Numbered from the stretch's first letter, positions 1-10,351 are shown. The stretch is 64,000 bases of DNA from Marinobacter daqiaonensis (GCF_900115285.1 NZ_FOYW01000001.1:1089616-1153615), one strand, 5' to 3'. The notes: generated from the sequence alone by a model not told the origin. Translations and numbers: made by a program.

Positions 1-62
1 ACTGTAGGGCTGGCCTGCCAGCGAAGAAGCCAGCACCATCGCCAGCAGGCTGGCTCCTACAG
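1..62. repeat. REP/BIME element, single copy
   Basis: This is an imperfect inverted repeat with arms of the type GGCTGGCCTGCCAGCGA and TCGCCAGCAGGCTGGCTCC, ending in CTACAG. It is the same family as the tandem array between 2.56 and 3.19 kb and the copy between pilC and pilD. The left half reads GTAGGGCTGG where most copies read GTAGGAGCTGG. It lies just upstream of dapD; the window starts inside or at its edge. Confidence 0.85.
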
Positions 63-134
63 TAAGCGGTTGCCACGATCTTGAAAACGAGGCCCCTGAC
101 AGGCCAGAGAAACATTTTGAAACAGGAGCAGCAG

Positions 135-1163
135 ATGAGTTTTGCATTCGGAATTGGCATCGGTACCCAGAACCAGAAAAGCGAGTGGCTGGAGGTGTTC
201 TATCAGCAGCCGGTGCTGATGCCCGACCGCGACCTGATCGAGATCGCCGGTAACACGTTGGGTTACAAGGGTGGTAACCAGGCCATCGAAGCCTCGGCCG
301 AGCAGCTGCGGGCCTTTGCCGACGCCCTTGGTTCGACAGCCCACACCGCCCAGGCCGAGCTGGCCCGCAGGGCGGCGGTAAGCCAGCGGCCAGTGGCTGT
401 GACCATTCTTGAGACCGACGACTCCGCGATCACCACGCCGGAGGTCTACCTCAAGCTGCACCTGCTGTCCCATCGACTGGTCAAGCCCCACGGCATCAAG
501 CTCGATGGCATCTTCGGACTGCTGCCCAACCTGGCGTGGACCAATGAGGGCGCCATCGACCTGAACGAGCTCCCCGAGCGCCAGCTGCAGGCACGTCTGG
601 CCGGCCATACCCTGGAAGTGAAGTCCGTGGACAAGTTCCCCCAGATGACCGACTACGTGGTGCCCAAGGGTGTGCGTATCGCCGATACGGCCCGTGTTCG
701 TCTCGGCGCCTACGTCGGTGAGGGAACCACCGTCATGCACGAAGGCTTCATCAACTTCAACGCCGGCACTGAAGGCACCAGCATGATCGAAGGCCGCGTT
801 TCCGCCGGCGTCATGATCGGCAAGGGCTCCGACCTGGGTGGCAGCAGCTCCACCATGGGCACCCTTTCCGGCGGTGGCAACATCATCATCTCCGTGGGCG
901 AGAACTGCCTGCTGGGCGCCAACGCGGGCATCGGCATCCCCCTGGGCGACCGCTGCACCGTCGAAGCCGGCCTCTACATCACCGCCGGCACCAAGGTTGC
1001 CCTGCTGGACGACCAGAACCAGCTGGTGGAAGTGATCAAGGCCCGGGACCTGGCCGGCAAGACCGACCTCCTGTTCCGCCGCAACAGCCAGAACGGCGCG
1101 GTTGAGTGCAAGACCAACAAGACCGCTATCGAACTGAACGAGCAGCTGCACGCCAATAACTGA
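135..1163 (+). CDS. dapD: 2,3,4,5-tetrahydropyridine-2,6-dicarboxylate N-succinyltransferase
   Basis: DapD succinylates tetrahydrodipicolinate with succinyl-CoA in the cytoplasm, a step of the succinylase branch of lysine and meso-diaminopimelate synthesis. The 342-residue product has the length of the Pseudomonas-type long DapD. It has an alpha/beta N-terminal half, followed by a left-handed beta-helix of hexapeptide repeats from about residue 175 (VRLGAYVGEGTTVMHEGFIN, then GGNIIISVGENCLLGANAGI). I chose the ATG giving MSFAFGIGIG because AACAGGAG lies just upstream. An in-frame ATG 54 bases earlier would add a tail that is not family-like. dapE follows on the same strand after a 262-bp nested repeat, so two steps of the same pathway are neighbours. 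Confidence 0.95.
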   Translation: MSFAFGIGIGTQNQKSEWLEVFYQQPVLMPDRDLIEIAGNTLGYKGGNQAIEASAEQLRAFADALGSTAHTAQAELARRAAVSQRPVAVTILETDDSAITTPEVYLKLHLLSHRLVKPHGIKLDGIFGLLPNLAWTNEGAIDLNELPERQLQARLAGHTLEVKSVDKFPQMTDYVVPKGVRIADTARVRLGAYVGEGTTVMHEGFINFNAGTEGTSMIEGRVSAGVMIGKGSDLGGSSSTMGTLSGGGNIIISVGENCLLGANAGIGIPLGDRCTVEAGLYITAGTKVALLDDQNQLVEVIKARDLAGKTDLLFRRNSQNGAVECKTNKTAIELNEQLHANN

Positions 1164-1167
1164 CTGT

Positions 1168-2556
<1,389 letters not shown>

Positions 2557-3192
2557 ATACAGGAGCTGGCCAGCCAGCGAAGCGGGTTCCACCATCGCCA
2601 GCAGGCTGGCTCCTACAGAGGATCGGGGCTTGCGCAGACTGTAGGAGCTGGCCTGCCAGCGAGGAGGGCTCCACCATCGCCAGCAGGCTGGCTCCTACAG
2701 AAGACCGGGGCTTGTGCCGACTGTAGGAGCTGGCCTGCCAGCGAAGCAGGTTCCACCATCGCCAGCAGGCTGGCTCCTACAGAAGAGCGGGGGTTGCACA
2801 GACTGTAGGAGCTGGCCTGCCAGCGAGGAGGGCTCCACCATCGCCAGCAGGCTGGCTCCTACAGAAGATCGGGGCTTGCACAGACTGTAGGAGCTGGCCT
2901 GCCAGCGAAGCGGGTTCCACCATCGCCAGCAGGCTGGCTCCTACTGAAGACCGGGGGTTACGCAGGCTGTAGGAGCTGGCCTGCCAGCGAAGCAGGTTCC
3001 ACCATCGCCAGCAGGCTGGCTCCTACAGAGGATCGGGGCTTGCGAAGACTGTAGGAGCTGGCCTGCCAGCGAAGCGGGTTCCACCATCGCCAGCAGGCTG
3101 GCTCCTACAGAAGATCGGGGGTTGCACAGGCTGTAGGAGCTGGCCTGCCAGCGAAGCAGGTTTCGCCATCGCCAGCAGGCTGGCTCCTACAG
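2557..3192. repeat. Tandem array of eight REP/BIME units, exact 82-bp period
   Basis: Eight copies of a ~62-bp hairpin unit (CTGTAGGAGCTGGCCTGCC ... GGCAGGCTGGCTCCTACAG-type arms) are separated by ~20-bp spacers such as AGGATCGGGGCTTGCGCAGA. Unit starts fall at 2557, 2639, 2721, 2803, 2885, 2967, 3049 and 3131, always 82 bp apart. Loops alternate between GAAGCGGGTTCC, GAGGAGGGCTCC and GAAGCAGGTTCC variants. The array fills the whole gap between the convergent dapE and the cold-shock-domain gene, so it may also serve as a bidirectional terminator. The spacers are near-identical, which rules out CRISPR. Confidence 0.95.
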
Positions 3193-3204
3193 TCTGTTCG
3201 AGGC

Positions 3205-3759
3205 TTAATCGAGGGTAGAGACGTTATCCGCCTGCAGGCCCTTGGAGGCTTCTACCACGTCGAAGCGCACGGTCTGGCCCTGGCGCAGTACCCGGCGGCC
3301 GCGGCCGCGGATGGCGCGGAAGTGGACGAAGACCTCGTCGCCACTGTCGCGAACGATGAAACCGAAGCCCTTCTTGACGTTGAACCACTTCACCGTGCCT
3401 TCCTCGGCACCTTCGGGACCGTAGTCCTCGTCGTCTTCCTCATCCGTTTCGGTCGAGGCGGCGCTCCGGGTCCGGTCGTTGCTGCTGTACTGCTGACGGC
3501 TGGAAGTCCGGGGCTGGCGCTCGCTGACAAGCACTGTCAGCACGCCCACAAGGACGAACAGGATAAAGGTGATGATATAGGCCGCAATGGCTGAAGGCTC
3601 TCCGAGAATCTGCAGGCTGCCGGTACCCTCACCGGTCATTGAAAGATAAAGCACCTGGAAAAAGGCGGGCGTGGCGTTGACGAGAATGAACCCCAGAATC
3701 AGAGGGGCGAGCACCGCAACCAGAACCGCTGAAAGGATTGTTCTAACTGGATTACGCAT
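3205..3759 (-). CDS. Membrane-anchored cold-shock-domain protein
   Basis: The 184-residue product has two predicted transmembrane segments (about residues 6-28 and 60-82). An acidic, serine-rich linker ([19 protein letters not shown]) follows, then a C-terminal cold-shock domain starting [15 protein letters not shown], with the second nucleic-acid-binding motif DEVFVHF. Cold-shock domains bind single-stranded RNA or DNA. Most Csp proteins are soluble and about 70 residues, so tethering one to the inner membrane is unusual. The start [10 protein letters not shown] was preferred because GGAG lies about 12 bases upstream and the hydrophobic segment begins there. An earlier in-frame ATG at 3807 would add 16 residues. 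It is divergent from slyX. Confidence 0.8.
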   Translation of the reverse strand: MRNPVRTILSAVLVAVLAPLILGFILVNATPAFFQVLYLSMTGEGTGSLQILGEPSAIAAYIITFILFVLVGVLTVLVSERQPRTSSRQQYSSNDRTRSAASTETDEEDDEDYGPEGAEEGTVKWFNVKKGFGFIVRDSGDEVFVHFRAIRGRGRRVLRQGQTVRFDVVEASKGLQADNVSTLD

Positions 3760-3901
3760 GGACAAAACAGGCTCCGTAAATAGGATAGATAAAAGTTGAC
3801 TGACCATTATTCGCCGGACACGTGTCTGAACCTGACATCCCGGCAAATAAAGCGGGCATAATAGCAGATTCACCACAAACCTGACCAAAGCGTTGCACAC
3901 A

Positions 3902-4138
3902 ATGGCGAATACAGACACAAACGCGACAGAAAAACTCGTCGCCCGAATGGATGAACTGGAGACCCGGCTGGCCTTTCAGGACGAACTGATCCACACCCTC
4001 TCGGATCAGGTCGCACAGCAGGAACTGGACATCCGGGCGCTCTGGGAAGCGAAGCAGCATCTGAAGAAGCAGTTATCGGAAATGAGCCCGTCCAATATCA
4101 GGCCGGAAGAGGAAGAGTCGCCCCCACCCCACTACTGA
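3902..4138 (+). CDS. slyX: SlyX family protein
   Basis: This 78-residue protein is almost entirely alpha-helical, with the SlyX signature of paired heptads ([20 protein letters not shown], then [15 protein letters not shown]) and the proline-rich tail ending PPPHY. SlyX proteins are small cytoplasmic coiled-coil proteins of unknown function. I chose the ATG at MANTDT over a TTG nine bases upstream. It is divergent from the cold-shock-domain gene with about 140 bases between them. Confidence 0.88.
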   Translation: MANTDTNATEKLVARMDELETRLAFQDELIHTLSDQVAQQELDIRALWEAKQHLKKQLSEMSPSNIRPEEEESPPPHY

Positions 4139-4185
4139 ACACAGGCCAGTGAGTCACCGGGACGGGGCGTCAGTGTCCCGCCTGG

Positions 4186-4590
4186 CTAATTCCACACCAC
4201 CAGCTGTTCGCCCCGCTCATCCAGGCGCCACCACTTTTCATCCTGGACCGGGTCGCCCTCCTGCCATTCGCCCTGGCTGCAGCGGATTTCGGTTTCCAGG
4301 GCCCGCCAGGCACTGCGGGCGCAGGCCAGGTCGGAATCCCATGGCAGGCGTTCGCCCTCCAGAACCACTGAGCTGAAGCGCTTGCCAAAAGCCTCTGCGT
4401 AGACGCTGATGCGAATCAGGCTATCGCTGTAACGGCCCTCTGCCTTGAAAAGGCCCGGCTTGTTACCGAAGGGCGTTGGGGGCACCAGGATCTGGTCCAG
4501 ATTGGCTTCGAGCCACATGGCCAGACGAACGGGGTCAAGGTCACGAACGTAGATTTCCAGATCCTGCACTGCGGGCGCCTCCGGCGACAT
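4186..4590 (-). CDS. Uncharacterised protein, about 134 residues
   Basis: I do not recognise this family. The protein reads as a compact soluble domain with no signal peptide or membrane segment. It has a mixed alpha/beta pattern (LEIYVRDLDPVRLAMWLEAN) and a C-terminal tryptophan-rich stretch (QDEKWWRLDERGEQLVVWN). Candidate ATGs lie at 4590 and 4602. Either way the start overlaps the last 50-60 bases of the ATPase gene upstream in a different frame, which suggests translational coupling. No clear Shine-Dalgarno sequence is seen. Confidence 0.6.
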   Translation of the reverse strand: MSPEAPAVQDLEIYVRDLDPVRLAMWLEANLDQILVPPTPFGNKPGLFKAEGRYSDSLIRISVYAEAFGKRFSSVVLEGERLPWDSDLACARSAWRALETEIRCSQGEWQEGDPVQDEKWWRLDERGEQLVVWN

Positions 4591-5530
4591 CTGATGGAAC
4601 ATGCAAGTCGGGATGATCGCTGGTCCCGGTGAGGGATTCAAGCTCCGCCCGCAGATCCTCCGGTAAAACCTGGAGCAGGGTGCCCCGGCTCTGACGCTCG
4701 AGCCAGTCGATTTCAGCAGCGGTGAGTTCCAGGGAAAGAATCCCCTGCTCCCGCTCCAGCTGCTCAAAGGGCTCACCCCGTTCGCGATTCGCCTCAATGC
4801 GACGTTCGAGGGTGGTCAGTTCGTCCCGCAGTCGCCGGCACTCCCGGGGACCCTCCTCGGCCACCACGGCAACCCTGGCCGCTGCACGCTCCAGCCACTC
4901 CACCACCTGCCCGGGCGTGGCCCGGTAACGGAGACCTGACACCGCAAAGGCCATGGCCTCATCGCTGATCTCAACCTTCCAGCGGGCCTCGATCATGGGA
5001 CGATGGGCGACCAGGATCGCCTGGTTCTGGGCACGGCTGCTGGCAGGGAGTTCATGACGCATCAGCGACCGACCCGTTACCCGCTCCAGGCGCCGGGCCG
5101 CCACCTGATCCTCTTCAGCCTCAGGGCTGAGCAGAAGGATTGGCCCGGGATGGCCGGGCACGATATGCCTTGCGGCATGGGACGGTTCCGCCAGCAGGCC
5201 CATCAGCTCCGACGGAGAGAGATTGTCCAGGATCAGGGCCGGTGCAGTGCCCTGGATATAGTCGGAATAGCCCGCCATGTCTTCCCGTACAGAATGGACC
5301 TCAGCTTCGTGGCGCAGGTCCAGCAGATAGAAGTCCGTTCTCAGGGATGGCGTCAGCGCCTGCAGCCAGGCGGTCTTGCCGCATCCCCTGGCGCCGGTAA
5401 TCCAGATCAACCCCCTGGGCGCGGATGCCAGGGCCACGGCAATATCATCCGCCAGGCGGTACCAGGCGTTATCGGTAATCACCACCGGGTCGGCAGTGCG
5501 ACCGGATGCAGGCACTTGGCCCATTCGCAT
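4541..5530 (-). CDS. P-loop ATPase of unknown role
   Basis: The 329-residue protein has a clean Walker A motif GARGCGKT at residues 46-53 and a plausible Walker B (PALILDNLS near residue 103). A basic helical region follows, then a coiled coil of about 60 residues (ELTTLERRIEANRERGEPFE). The layout suggests an AAA+/STAND-like or DnaA/Hda-like nucleotide switch, but I cannot place it in a named family. AAAAGGAG lies seven bases before the ATG, which supports the start. Its 3' end overlaps the next gene, so the two probably act together. Confidence 0.7.
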   Translation of the reverse strand: MRMGQVPASGRTADPVVITDNAWYRLADDIAVALASAPRGLIWITGARGCGKTAWLQALTPSLRTDFYLLDLRHEAEVHSVREDMAGYSDYIQGTAPALILDNLSPSELMGLLAEPSHAARHIVPGHPGPILLLSPEAEEDQVAARRLERVTGRSLMRHELPASSRAQNQAILVAHRPMIEARWKVEISDEAMAFAVSGLRYRATPGQVVEWLERAAARVAVVAEEGPRECRRLRDELTTLERRIEANRERGEPFEQLEREQGILSLELTAAEIDWLERQSRGTLLQVLPEDLRAELESLTGTSDHPDLHVPSDVAGGARSAGSGNLRS

Positions 5531-5724
5531 AAGGAACTCCTTTTCAACGGCAAGGAGGAATCGGAACTCCCCAATCTACCGTGTCATTCGTGCGCCTTCG
5601 CTTGCCGGCGTCACATTCCATCCTGAGTAATGTAACTCAAGTATCCGCAACGAGAAGTACGTCGCATTCAAGGTCCAGAAAACGCGAATAAAACGAGACC
5701 TTATCCAGAACGTCTCACTACAGG

Positions 5725-7131
5725 TTAGACCCGATTGTAGCTATCTTCAAAGCGCACGATATCATCCTCGCCCAGATAGCTGCCGGTCTGCACTTCAATC
5801 AGCTCAAGGGGAATGACACCAGGGTTGGTCAGGCGGTGGGTCACGCCCAGGGGAATGTAGGTGGACTGGTCCTCAGTCAGCAGGGTTTCCTCACCGTTGC
5901 GATGGACCCGCGCCGTACCTCTCACCACGACCCAGTGCTCCGCCCGATGGTGGTGCTTCTGAAGGGACAGTGATGCTCCCGGGTTGACGGTAATACGCTT
6001 GACCTGGAACCGCTCGCTGTTGGCGATACCTTCATAGGTGCCCCAGGGACGGTGCACCTTCTTGTGGAGCTTGTACTCAGGACGACCCTCCGCCTTGAGG
6101 CGATTGACCAGTTTCTTGACGTCCTGAACCCGGTTGCGATCGGCCACCAGCACGACGTCATCGGTTTCCACGATGACATGATCGGTAACACCGAGGGCAG
6201 CGATCAGACGCCCCTCCGAGTGAATATAGGAGCCGCTGACGTCTTCCAGAATCACGTCCCCATGGCAGGCATTGCCATGCTCATCCTGGGGCTGGATCTC
6301 CCAGAGCGTGGACCAGGAGCCAACGTCACTCCAGCCCGCATCCAGAGGCACCACTACCGCATCCCGGGTGTGCTCCATTACCGCGTAATCGATGGAGTCG
6401 TCCGGACAGGCCGCGAATGCCTCCCTGTTCACCCGGGTAAAGTCCAGGTCGCCCTCGCGCTGCTGGTAGGCCCTGCGGCAGGCTTCCAGTATGTTCGGCT
6501 GGTAGCGCTCCAGCTCCTCAAGATAACGCCGGGCTGAGAACAGGAACATGCCGCTGTTCCAGAAGTATCCCCCCTCGTCCAGATAACCCTGGGCGGTTTC
6601 CGCGTCCGGCTTCTCGACAAAGGCATCCACCGCGGACCAGCCCTTCTGCGGGCTACCGGCGCGAATGTACCCGTAACCGGTGTGGGGTGACGAGGGCACG
6701 ATGCCGAAGGTGACCAGCTTGCCCTGCCCGGCCGCTTCCGACCCGGCGGCCACCGCCCTGGCGAAAGCCTTTTCGTCCTTCAGCACCTGATCGGAGGGCA
6801 TCACCAGCATCAGCTCATCCGGGTCCCGCTCGGCCATCGCCAGGGCGGCAAGGGCAATGGCCGGAGCGGTATTACGCCCCACCGGCTCCAGTATGATGCC
6901 CTCGGTCCGGCCCGGCGCCAGGCGCTGCAGGTTCGCCGCCACCACAAAGCGATGCTCCTCGTTGGTAATGGCCAGCACCCGGATATCGTCACCCAGCTTC
7001 AGGCCCCGGGTCACGGTATCCGCCAGTAACGACTCCTCGGAAACAACGGGAATGAACTGTTTGGGATAGGCTTCACGGGAAAGCGGCCAGAGGCGGGTTC
7101 CGGAACCACCAGAAAGAATGATCGCAAGCAT
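5725..7131 (-). CDS. manC: Mannose-1-phosphate guanylyltransferase / mannose-6-phosphate isomerase
   Basis: This is a bifunctional type II enzyme (AlgA/ManC/XanB family) that makes GDP-mannose, a precursor of polysaccharides. The N-terminal nucleotidyltransferase has LSGGSGTRLWPLSREAYPKQ around residues 7-26 and GRNTAPAIA near residue 105. The C-terminal cupin-type isomerase carries the metal-site pattern QKHHHRAEHW and GVTHRLTNPG. The 468-residue length is normal for the bifunctional form. It stands alone on its strand, with AAGGA upstream of the ATG. It could feed the polysaccharide locus that begins 6 kb away, although no mannose-specific transferase can be assigned there. Confidence 0.93.
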   Translation of the reverse strand: MLAIILSGGSGTRLWPLSREAYPKQFIPVVSEESLLADTVTRGLKLGDDIRVLAITNEEHRFVVAANLQRLAPGRTEGIILEPVGRNTAPAIALAALAMAERDPDELMLVMPSDQVLKDEKAFARAVAAGSEAAGQGKLVTFGIVPSSPHTGYGYIRAGSPQKGWSAVDAFVEKPDAETAQGYLDEGGYFWNSGMFLFSARRYLEELERYQPNILEACRRAYQQREGDLDFTRVNREAFAACPDDSIDYAVMEHTRDAVVVPLDAGWSDVGSWSTLWEIQPQDEHGNACHGDVILEDVSGSYIHSEGRLIAALGVTDHVIVETDDVVLVADRNRVQDVKKLVNRLKAEGRPEYKLHKKVHRPWGTYEGIANSERFQVKRITVNPGASLSLQKHHHRAEHWVVVRGTARVHRNGEETLLTEDQSTYIPLGVTHRLTNPGVIPLELIEVQTGSYLGEDDIVRFEDSYNRV

Positions 7132-7261
7132 GACGTGTCCTTTTCAGCGAATCAGGGCAAGTTAACAAGTCACGCTAATGATAACAAAAGAGAGGGAGTT
7201 TCTCTGCGACAAGGAGGGATTTGAGGAATAAAATCACTTAAAAAACGGACAGGAAACAATA

Positions 7262-7288
7262 ACCCGGGCGCGCTGAAAGCGCCCGGGT
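7262..7288 (-). terminator. Probable terminator of mvaT
   Basis: On the minus strand, just after the mvaT stop codon, ACCCGGGCGC pairs with GCGCCCGGGT. That is a 10-bp GC stem with a seven-base loop, followed by TTATTGTTTCC. The U-run is interrupted, so termination strength is uncertain. Confidence 0.6.
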
Positions 7289-7300
7289 GGGTCTCGCAGC

Positions 7301-7666
7301 TTAGTTTTGCTGCCAGCTCTGTACAGCTTCCTTACCGTACTTGTCGCGCCACTCATTCAGTGTCTTGTGGTTGCCACCACGGGTCTTGACCACTTCACCG
7401 GTGTGTGGATTCTTGTAGGTCTTCAAAGGACGCTTGGCACGGGTACCAGTGGTATCGGACTTGCCACCGGAGACAGACGGGTCGATGGCACTCAGGATCT
7501 GGAGAACGTCCTTGGGGGCCTTATTGTGCTCGTCCATCAGCGCCTTGATCTTGTTTTCAAACTCAAGATCACTCTTCAGCGTCTGGTCCTGTTCCATCTT
7601 GCTCAGTTCTTCGGAAAGCTTTTCGAGGAGCTGTTTCTTCTGGTAGTAATCGTTGATATTCGCCAT
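7301..7666 (-). CDS. mvaT: MvaT-family H-NS-like nucleoid protein
   Basis: The 121-residue protein has an N-terminal coiled-coil oligomerisation half (residues 1-60, LLEKLSEELSKMEQDQTLKS). A short linker follows, then the conserved C-terminal DNA-binding module KTYKNPHTGEVVKTRGGNHK, which is diagnostic of MvaT/MvaU. These proteins take the place of H-NS in pseudomonads and relatives and silence AT-rich, horizontally acquired DNA by minor-groove binding. The AT-rich polysaccharide island beginning about 10 kb away is the kind of target such a protein binds. AAAGG precedes the ATG. Confidence 0.93.
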   Translation of the reverse strand: MANINDYYQKKQLLEKLSEELSKMEQDQTLKSDLEFENKIKALMDEHNKAPKDVLQILSAIDPSVSGGKSDTTGTRAKRPLKTYKNPHTGEVVKTRGGNHKTLNEWRDKYGKEAVQSWQQN

Positions 7667-7809
7667 GAGCTAAACCTTTTAAGCTGTAAATATTCTAATG
7701 TATGGTAACCCTTCGCTCCATGAAACCACCCGCATAATAAAATAACGCCCATCGTTTTAAAAGTATTCAGCGGGCATTGCCCATGAAGAAAAAATAATAA
7801 ATGGCACCA

Positions 7810-9240
7810 TCAGCAAGGAATGACAACATTCCCATAGCCCTTTTCCTGCAATAAATTGTAAAACCGTTGTTTGACGTCAGTATCACCATGGACAATGCGG
7901 ATTTCTTGTGGAGCCACCGGAATACCATCAATAAACCGGCATAAATCCGCCTGATCCGCATGGGCGGAATACCCCGATATCTTATGAATGGCGGCCCGGA
8001 TGGTATAGCGCTCTCCATCCAGTTCCACCCAGCCCTGGCGGGGGCCATAGGTTAATATATCCCTACCCGGCGTGCCCGCTGCCTGATACCCCACAAACAA
8101 CACGTCATTCCGTTCATCGCCGAGCATACGCTTGAGGTAATTGACGATTCGTCCTCCGGCACACATGCCGGACCCCGCCAGGACAATGCAGGGCCGACCG
8201 GACCGTGCCAGATAATCCACCGCCCGCAAATGGTCCTCGTGGTCGTTGATAACCGTCAGCTGTTCGAAGGAAAGCGGATGACGGCCGGCATTTACCCGGG
8301 CCATTGCCTCTTCATCCCAGAAAGGTTTCAGGTCACGGTATATGCGGGTGAACTCCGCAGCCAGGGGCGAGTCCACAACGATCTCCAGGTCCGACCAGAT
8401 CAATGACGACCGGCCGGCCGCCACAGCCGCCCGAGACGGCAACCGGTGATCGCCGTGGGCATGAATGATATCCTCCAGCTCATACAGCAGCTCCTGGGTC
8501 CGGCCGATACTGAAGGCCGGAACCAGCACCGTGCCGCCATCTTCCAGGGCATGCTCAAGTATCTGCCGCAGCCGATGACGCCTCCCTTCGCGGCCCTCGT
8601 GATGACGATCACCGTAGGTGCTCTCGATGATCAGCCGGTCCGCCCGCTCCGGGGAGGCCGGCGGTGGCAGCAATGGCGAATGCTCCGCCCCAAGATCGCC
8701 GCTGAAGACGATCCGCTCGTCTCTGCCATCCGCCCGTGTATCACACTCCACATAGGCGGAGCCGAGGATATGCCCTGCCCTTTGCAGACGCACCCTCAGG
8801 CTGAATTCGTGGCCATTCGAGCGCTCATCGAGAACGTCGTGCCACTGCCCATAAGGTACCGGCACCAGGCGGGAGCGGATCAGGGAAAGGACCTGGCCAA
8901 TCAGCTTCCGGTCACGGGTGAAACCTATCCTGAGGGCGTCCTCAAGGATTTCCGGCAGCATCACGGCTGAGGGTTCAGAGCAGATAATCGGGCCTTCAAA
9001 GCCGGCGGCCAGCAGATAGGGAATCCGGCCAACATGATCGATGTGGACGTGGGTGACCACAAGCGCCCGGATATGATCAACAGGAAAGTCAATGGCCAGA
9101 TCCCGGGCATTGGCTCCCACACCCGTGTCCTGCCCCTGGAACAGGCCGCAGTCGATCAGAATGCCGTGGGTACCAACGGTGAGTTCGTGGCAGGAGCCGG
9201 TGACGCCGGTGGTGGCGCCGTGGTGTTTGAGGTTAAGCAT
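7810..9240 (-). CDS. Beta-CASP metallo-beta-lactamase protein, putative ribonuclease
   Basis: The 476-residue protein carries the metallo-beta-lactamase zinc motif THVHIDH (H64, H66, D68, H69), a beta-CASP insert, and a C-terminal RNA-specificity (RMMBL) region with GYSAHADQADL and IRIVHGDTD. Related proteins (YSH1/CPSF-73 type, RNase J relatives) cut or trim RNA, so an RNA nuclease role is likely but unproven. I chose MLNLKHHGAT because AAGGAG lies ten bases upstream. Two further upstream in-frame ATGs lack such a site. A second member of this family lies at 49.5 kb, adjoining the polysaccharide locus. Confidence 0.85.
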   Translation of the reverse strand: MLNLKHHGATTGVTGSCHELTVGTHGILIDCGLFQGQDTGVGANARDLAIDFPVDHIRALVVTHVHIDHVGRIPYLLAAGFEGPIICSEPSAVMLPEILEDALRIGFTRDRKLIGQVLSLIRSRLVPVPYGQWHDVLDERSNGHEFSLRVRLQRAGHILGSAYVECDTRADGRDERIVFSGDLGAEHSPLLPPPASPERADRLIIESTYGDRHHEGREGRRHRLRQILEHALEDGGTVLVPAFSIGRTQELLYELEDIIHAHGDHRLPSRAAVAAGRSSLIWSDLEIVVDSPLAAEFTRIYRDLKPFWDEEAMARVNAGRHPLSFEQLTVINDHEDHLRAVDYLARSGRPCIVLAGSGMCAGGRIVNYLKRMLGDERNDVLFVGYQAAGTPGRDILTYGPRQGWVELDGERYTIRAAIHKISGYSAHADQADLCRFIDGIPVAPQEIRIVHGDTDVKQRFYNLLQEKGYGNVVIPC

Positions 9241-9377
9241 GGGAACATCACTCCTTGATGTCATTTCGTATTCTCTTGGGTTGGGAACCCAATACCGAGA
9301 CAGGTCAATCAATTATCAGGAGACCGGCAAAGTCATCAAAAGGCAGGTTACCCTTAAATACTACCACTGGCCGGTTT

Positions 9378-9545
9378 TTACTGCTTTTCAAGTCTGAAAA
9401 ATAAGATCGACACAGAACCACCTCTCCCTGGTTCAGATCCACTTATCATCCTCTTCAGCATCCTTCCATTCTTTAACCGACCGTACTCGTCAGGGATCCG
9501 CACCACGCCGTCCCGTATTTCAGTTTCAAACTCAATGGCGTACAT
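9378..9545 (-). pseudogene. Remnant of a VapB-like antitoxin gene
   Basis: The first 24 residues (MYAIEFETEIRDGVVRIPDE) match the intact antitoxin at 39.7 kb (MYAIEFEADIQDGVVKIPPE) almost residue for residue. The match then stops. In another frame the sequence continues as EWKDAEEDDKWI and a stop, which resembles an antitoxin C-terminus. The middle of the gene therefore looks deleted with a frame change. No PIN toxin gene follows. Confidence 0.7.
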
Positions 9546-9646
9546 ATCAGAGCCCTTAAGCAAAGAATGACTGAATCATAGTACACCGCCGTGTCGGTTT
9601 TTTTCGATTGCCGGTTCATGCAGACATCATCCAAAGGCAGCGCCAC

Positions 9647-10351
9647 TCAGACGTGCAGACCACACTCCCGCTTCAGACCAAAGAAGCGGGTTTCTTCTTC
9701 CGACATGCCTGGTGTTAAAGGCCGGGAGGTATGCCAGTCCCCCACGGAAACATAACCCTGCTCCCACAGCGGGTGATACGGCAGATCGTGCTTGACCAGG
9801 TATTTGTGGACATCACGGTTGTGCCAGTCGATCAGCGGGTAAACCTTGTAGCGACCGTCCTGACGCTGCTCGACAACCGGACGATGCTCCCGGGAGCCAG
9901 ACTGCTGGCGACGAAGACCCGCGAACCAGGTACCCACGCCCAAGTCGTCCAGGGCCTGCTCCATGGGGGCCACTTTCATTATCTGATTGTATCGCTCGAT
10001 ACCCTCAACGCCCTGCTCCCACAGCTTGCCATGGACTGCCTCGAGCCTGGCCGGGGTCCAGTTGGAGGACACCACCTTCAGGTTCAGGTCCAGCCGCTCC
10101 CGCAGGGCTTCAACAAACTCGTAGGTCTCCCGGAACAGGTAGCCGGTATCCACCAGCAGCACCGGAATATCCGGCTGGATCCTGGTCACCAGGTGCAGCA
10201 GAACGGCAGACTGGATACCAAAGCTGGAGCTCAGCACAAACCTGCCCGGCAACTGGGACAGGCCCCACTCCACCCGCTCCTCGGCGCTGGCCGATTCGAG
10301 CCGGGAGACATCTGATGCAGAACGCTTGAGGGCCACACTGGAAACTGTCAT
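9647..10351 (-). CDS. cysH: Phosphoadenylyl-sulfate reductase
   Basis: CysH reduces PAPS to sulfite with thioredoxin in assimilatory sulfate reduction. The 234-residue protein has the [13 protein letters not shown] nucleotide-binding loop near residue 42, [13 protein letters not shown], the [13 protein letters not shown] loop and the C-terminal catalytic ECGLH (C230). The paired cysteines that bind a 4Fe-4S cluster in APS reductases are absent, so this is the E. coli-type PAPS enzyme. That agrees with the nearby APS kinase gene cysC, which makes PAPS. The ATG was chosen over a GTG six bases earlier because CAGGAG is correctly spaced. Confidence 0.95.
   Translation of the reverse strand: MTVSSVALKRSASDVSRLESASAEERVEWGLSQLPGRFVLSSSFGIQSAVLLHLVTRIQPDIPVLLVDTGYLFRETYEFVEALRERLDLNLKVVSSNWTPARLEAVHGKLWEQGVEGIERYNQIMKVAPMEQALDDLGVGTWFAGLRRQQSGSREHRPVVEQRQDGRYKVYPLIDWHNRDVHKYLVKHDLPYHPLWEQGYVSVGDWHTSRPLTPGMSEEETRFFGLKRECGLHV

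Noticed and set aside
57..1151. Long frame antisense to dapD
   Set aside because: It mirrors the codon pattern of a GC-rich gene, has low-complexity composition and no recognised domain. Similar antisense frames over manC, pilB, pilC, the SLC13 and SLBB genes were rejected for the same reason.
2557..3192. Regular direct repeats resembling a CRISPR array
   Set aside because: Units are long hairpins separated by near-identical 20-bp spacers, no cas genes are present, and single copies of the same unit occur elsewhere in the window.
9647..10351. APS reductase instead of PAPS reductase for cysH
   Set aside because: The cysteine pairs for the 4Fe-4S cluster are absent; only the catalytic C-terminal cysteine is found, and cysC is present to make PAPS.
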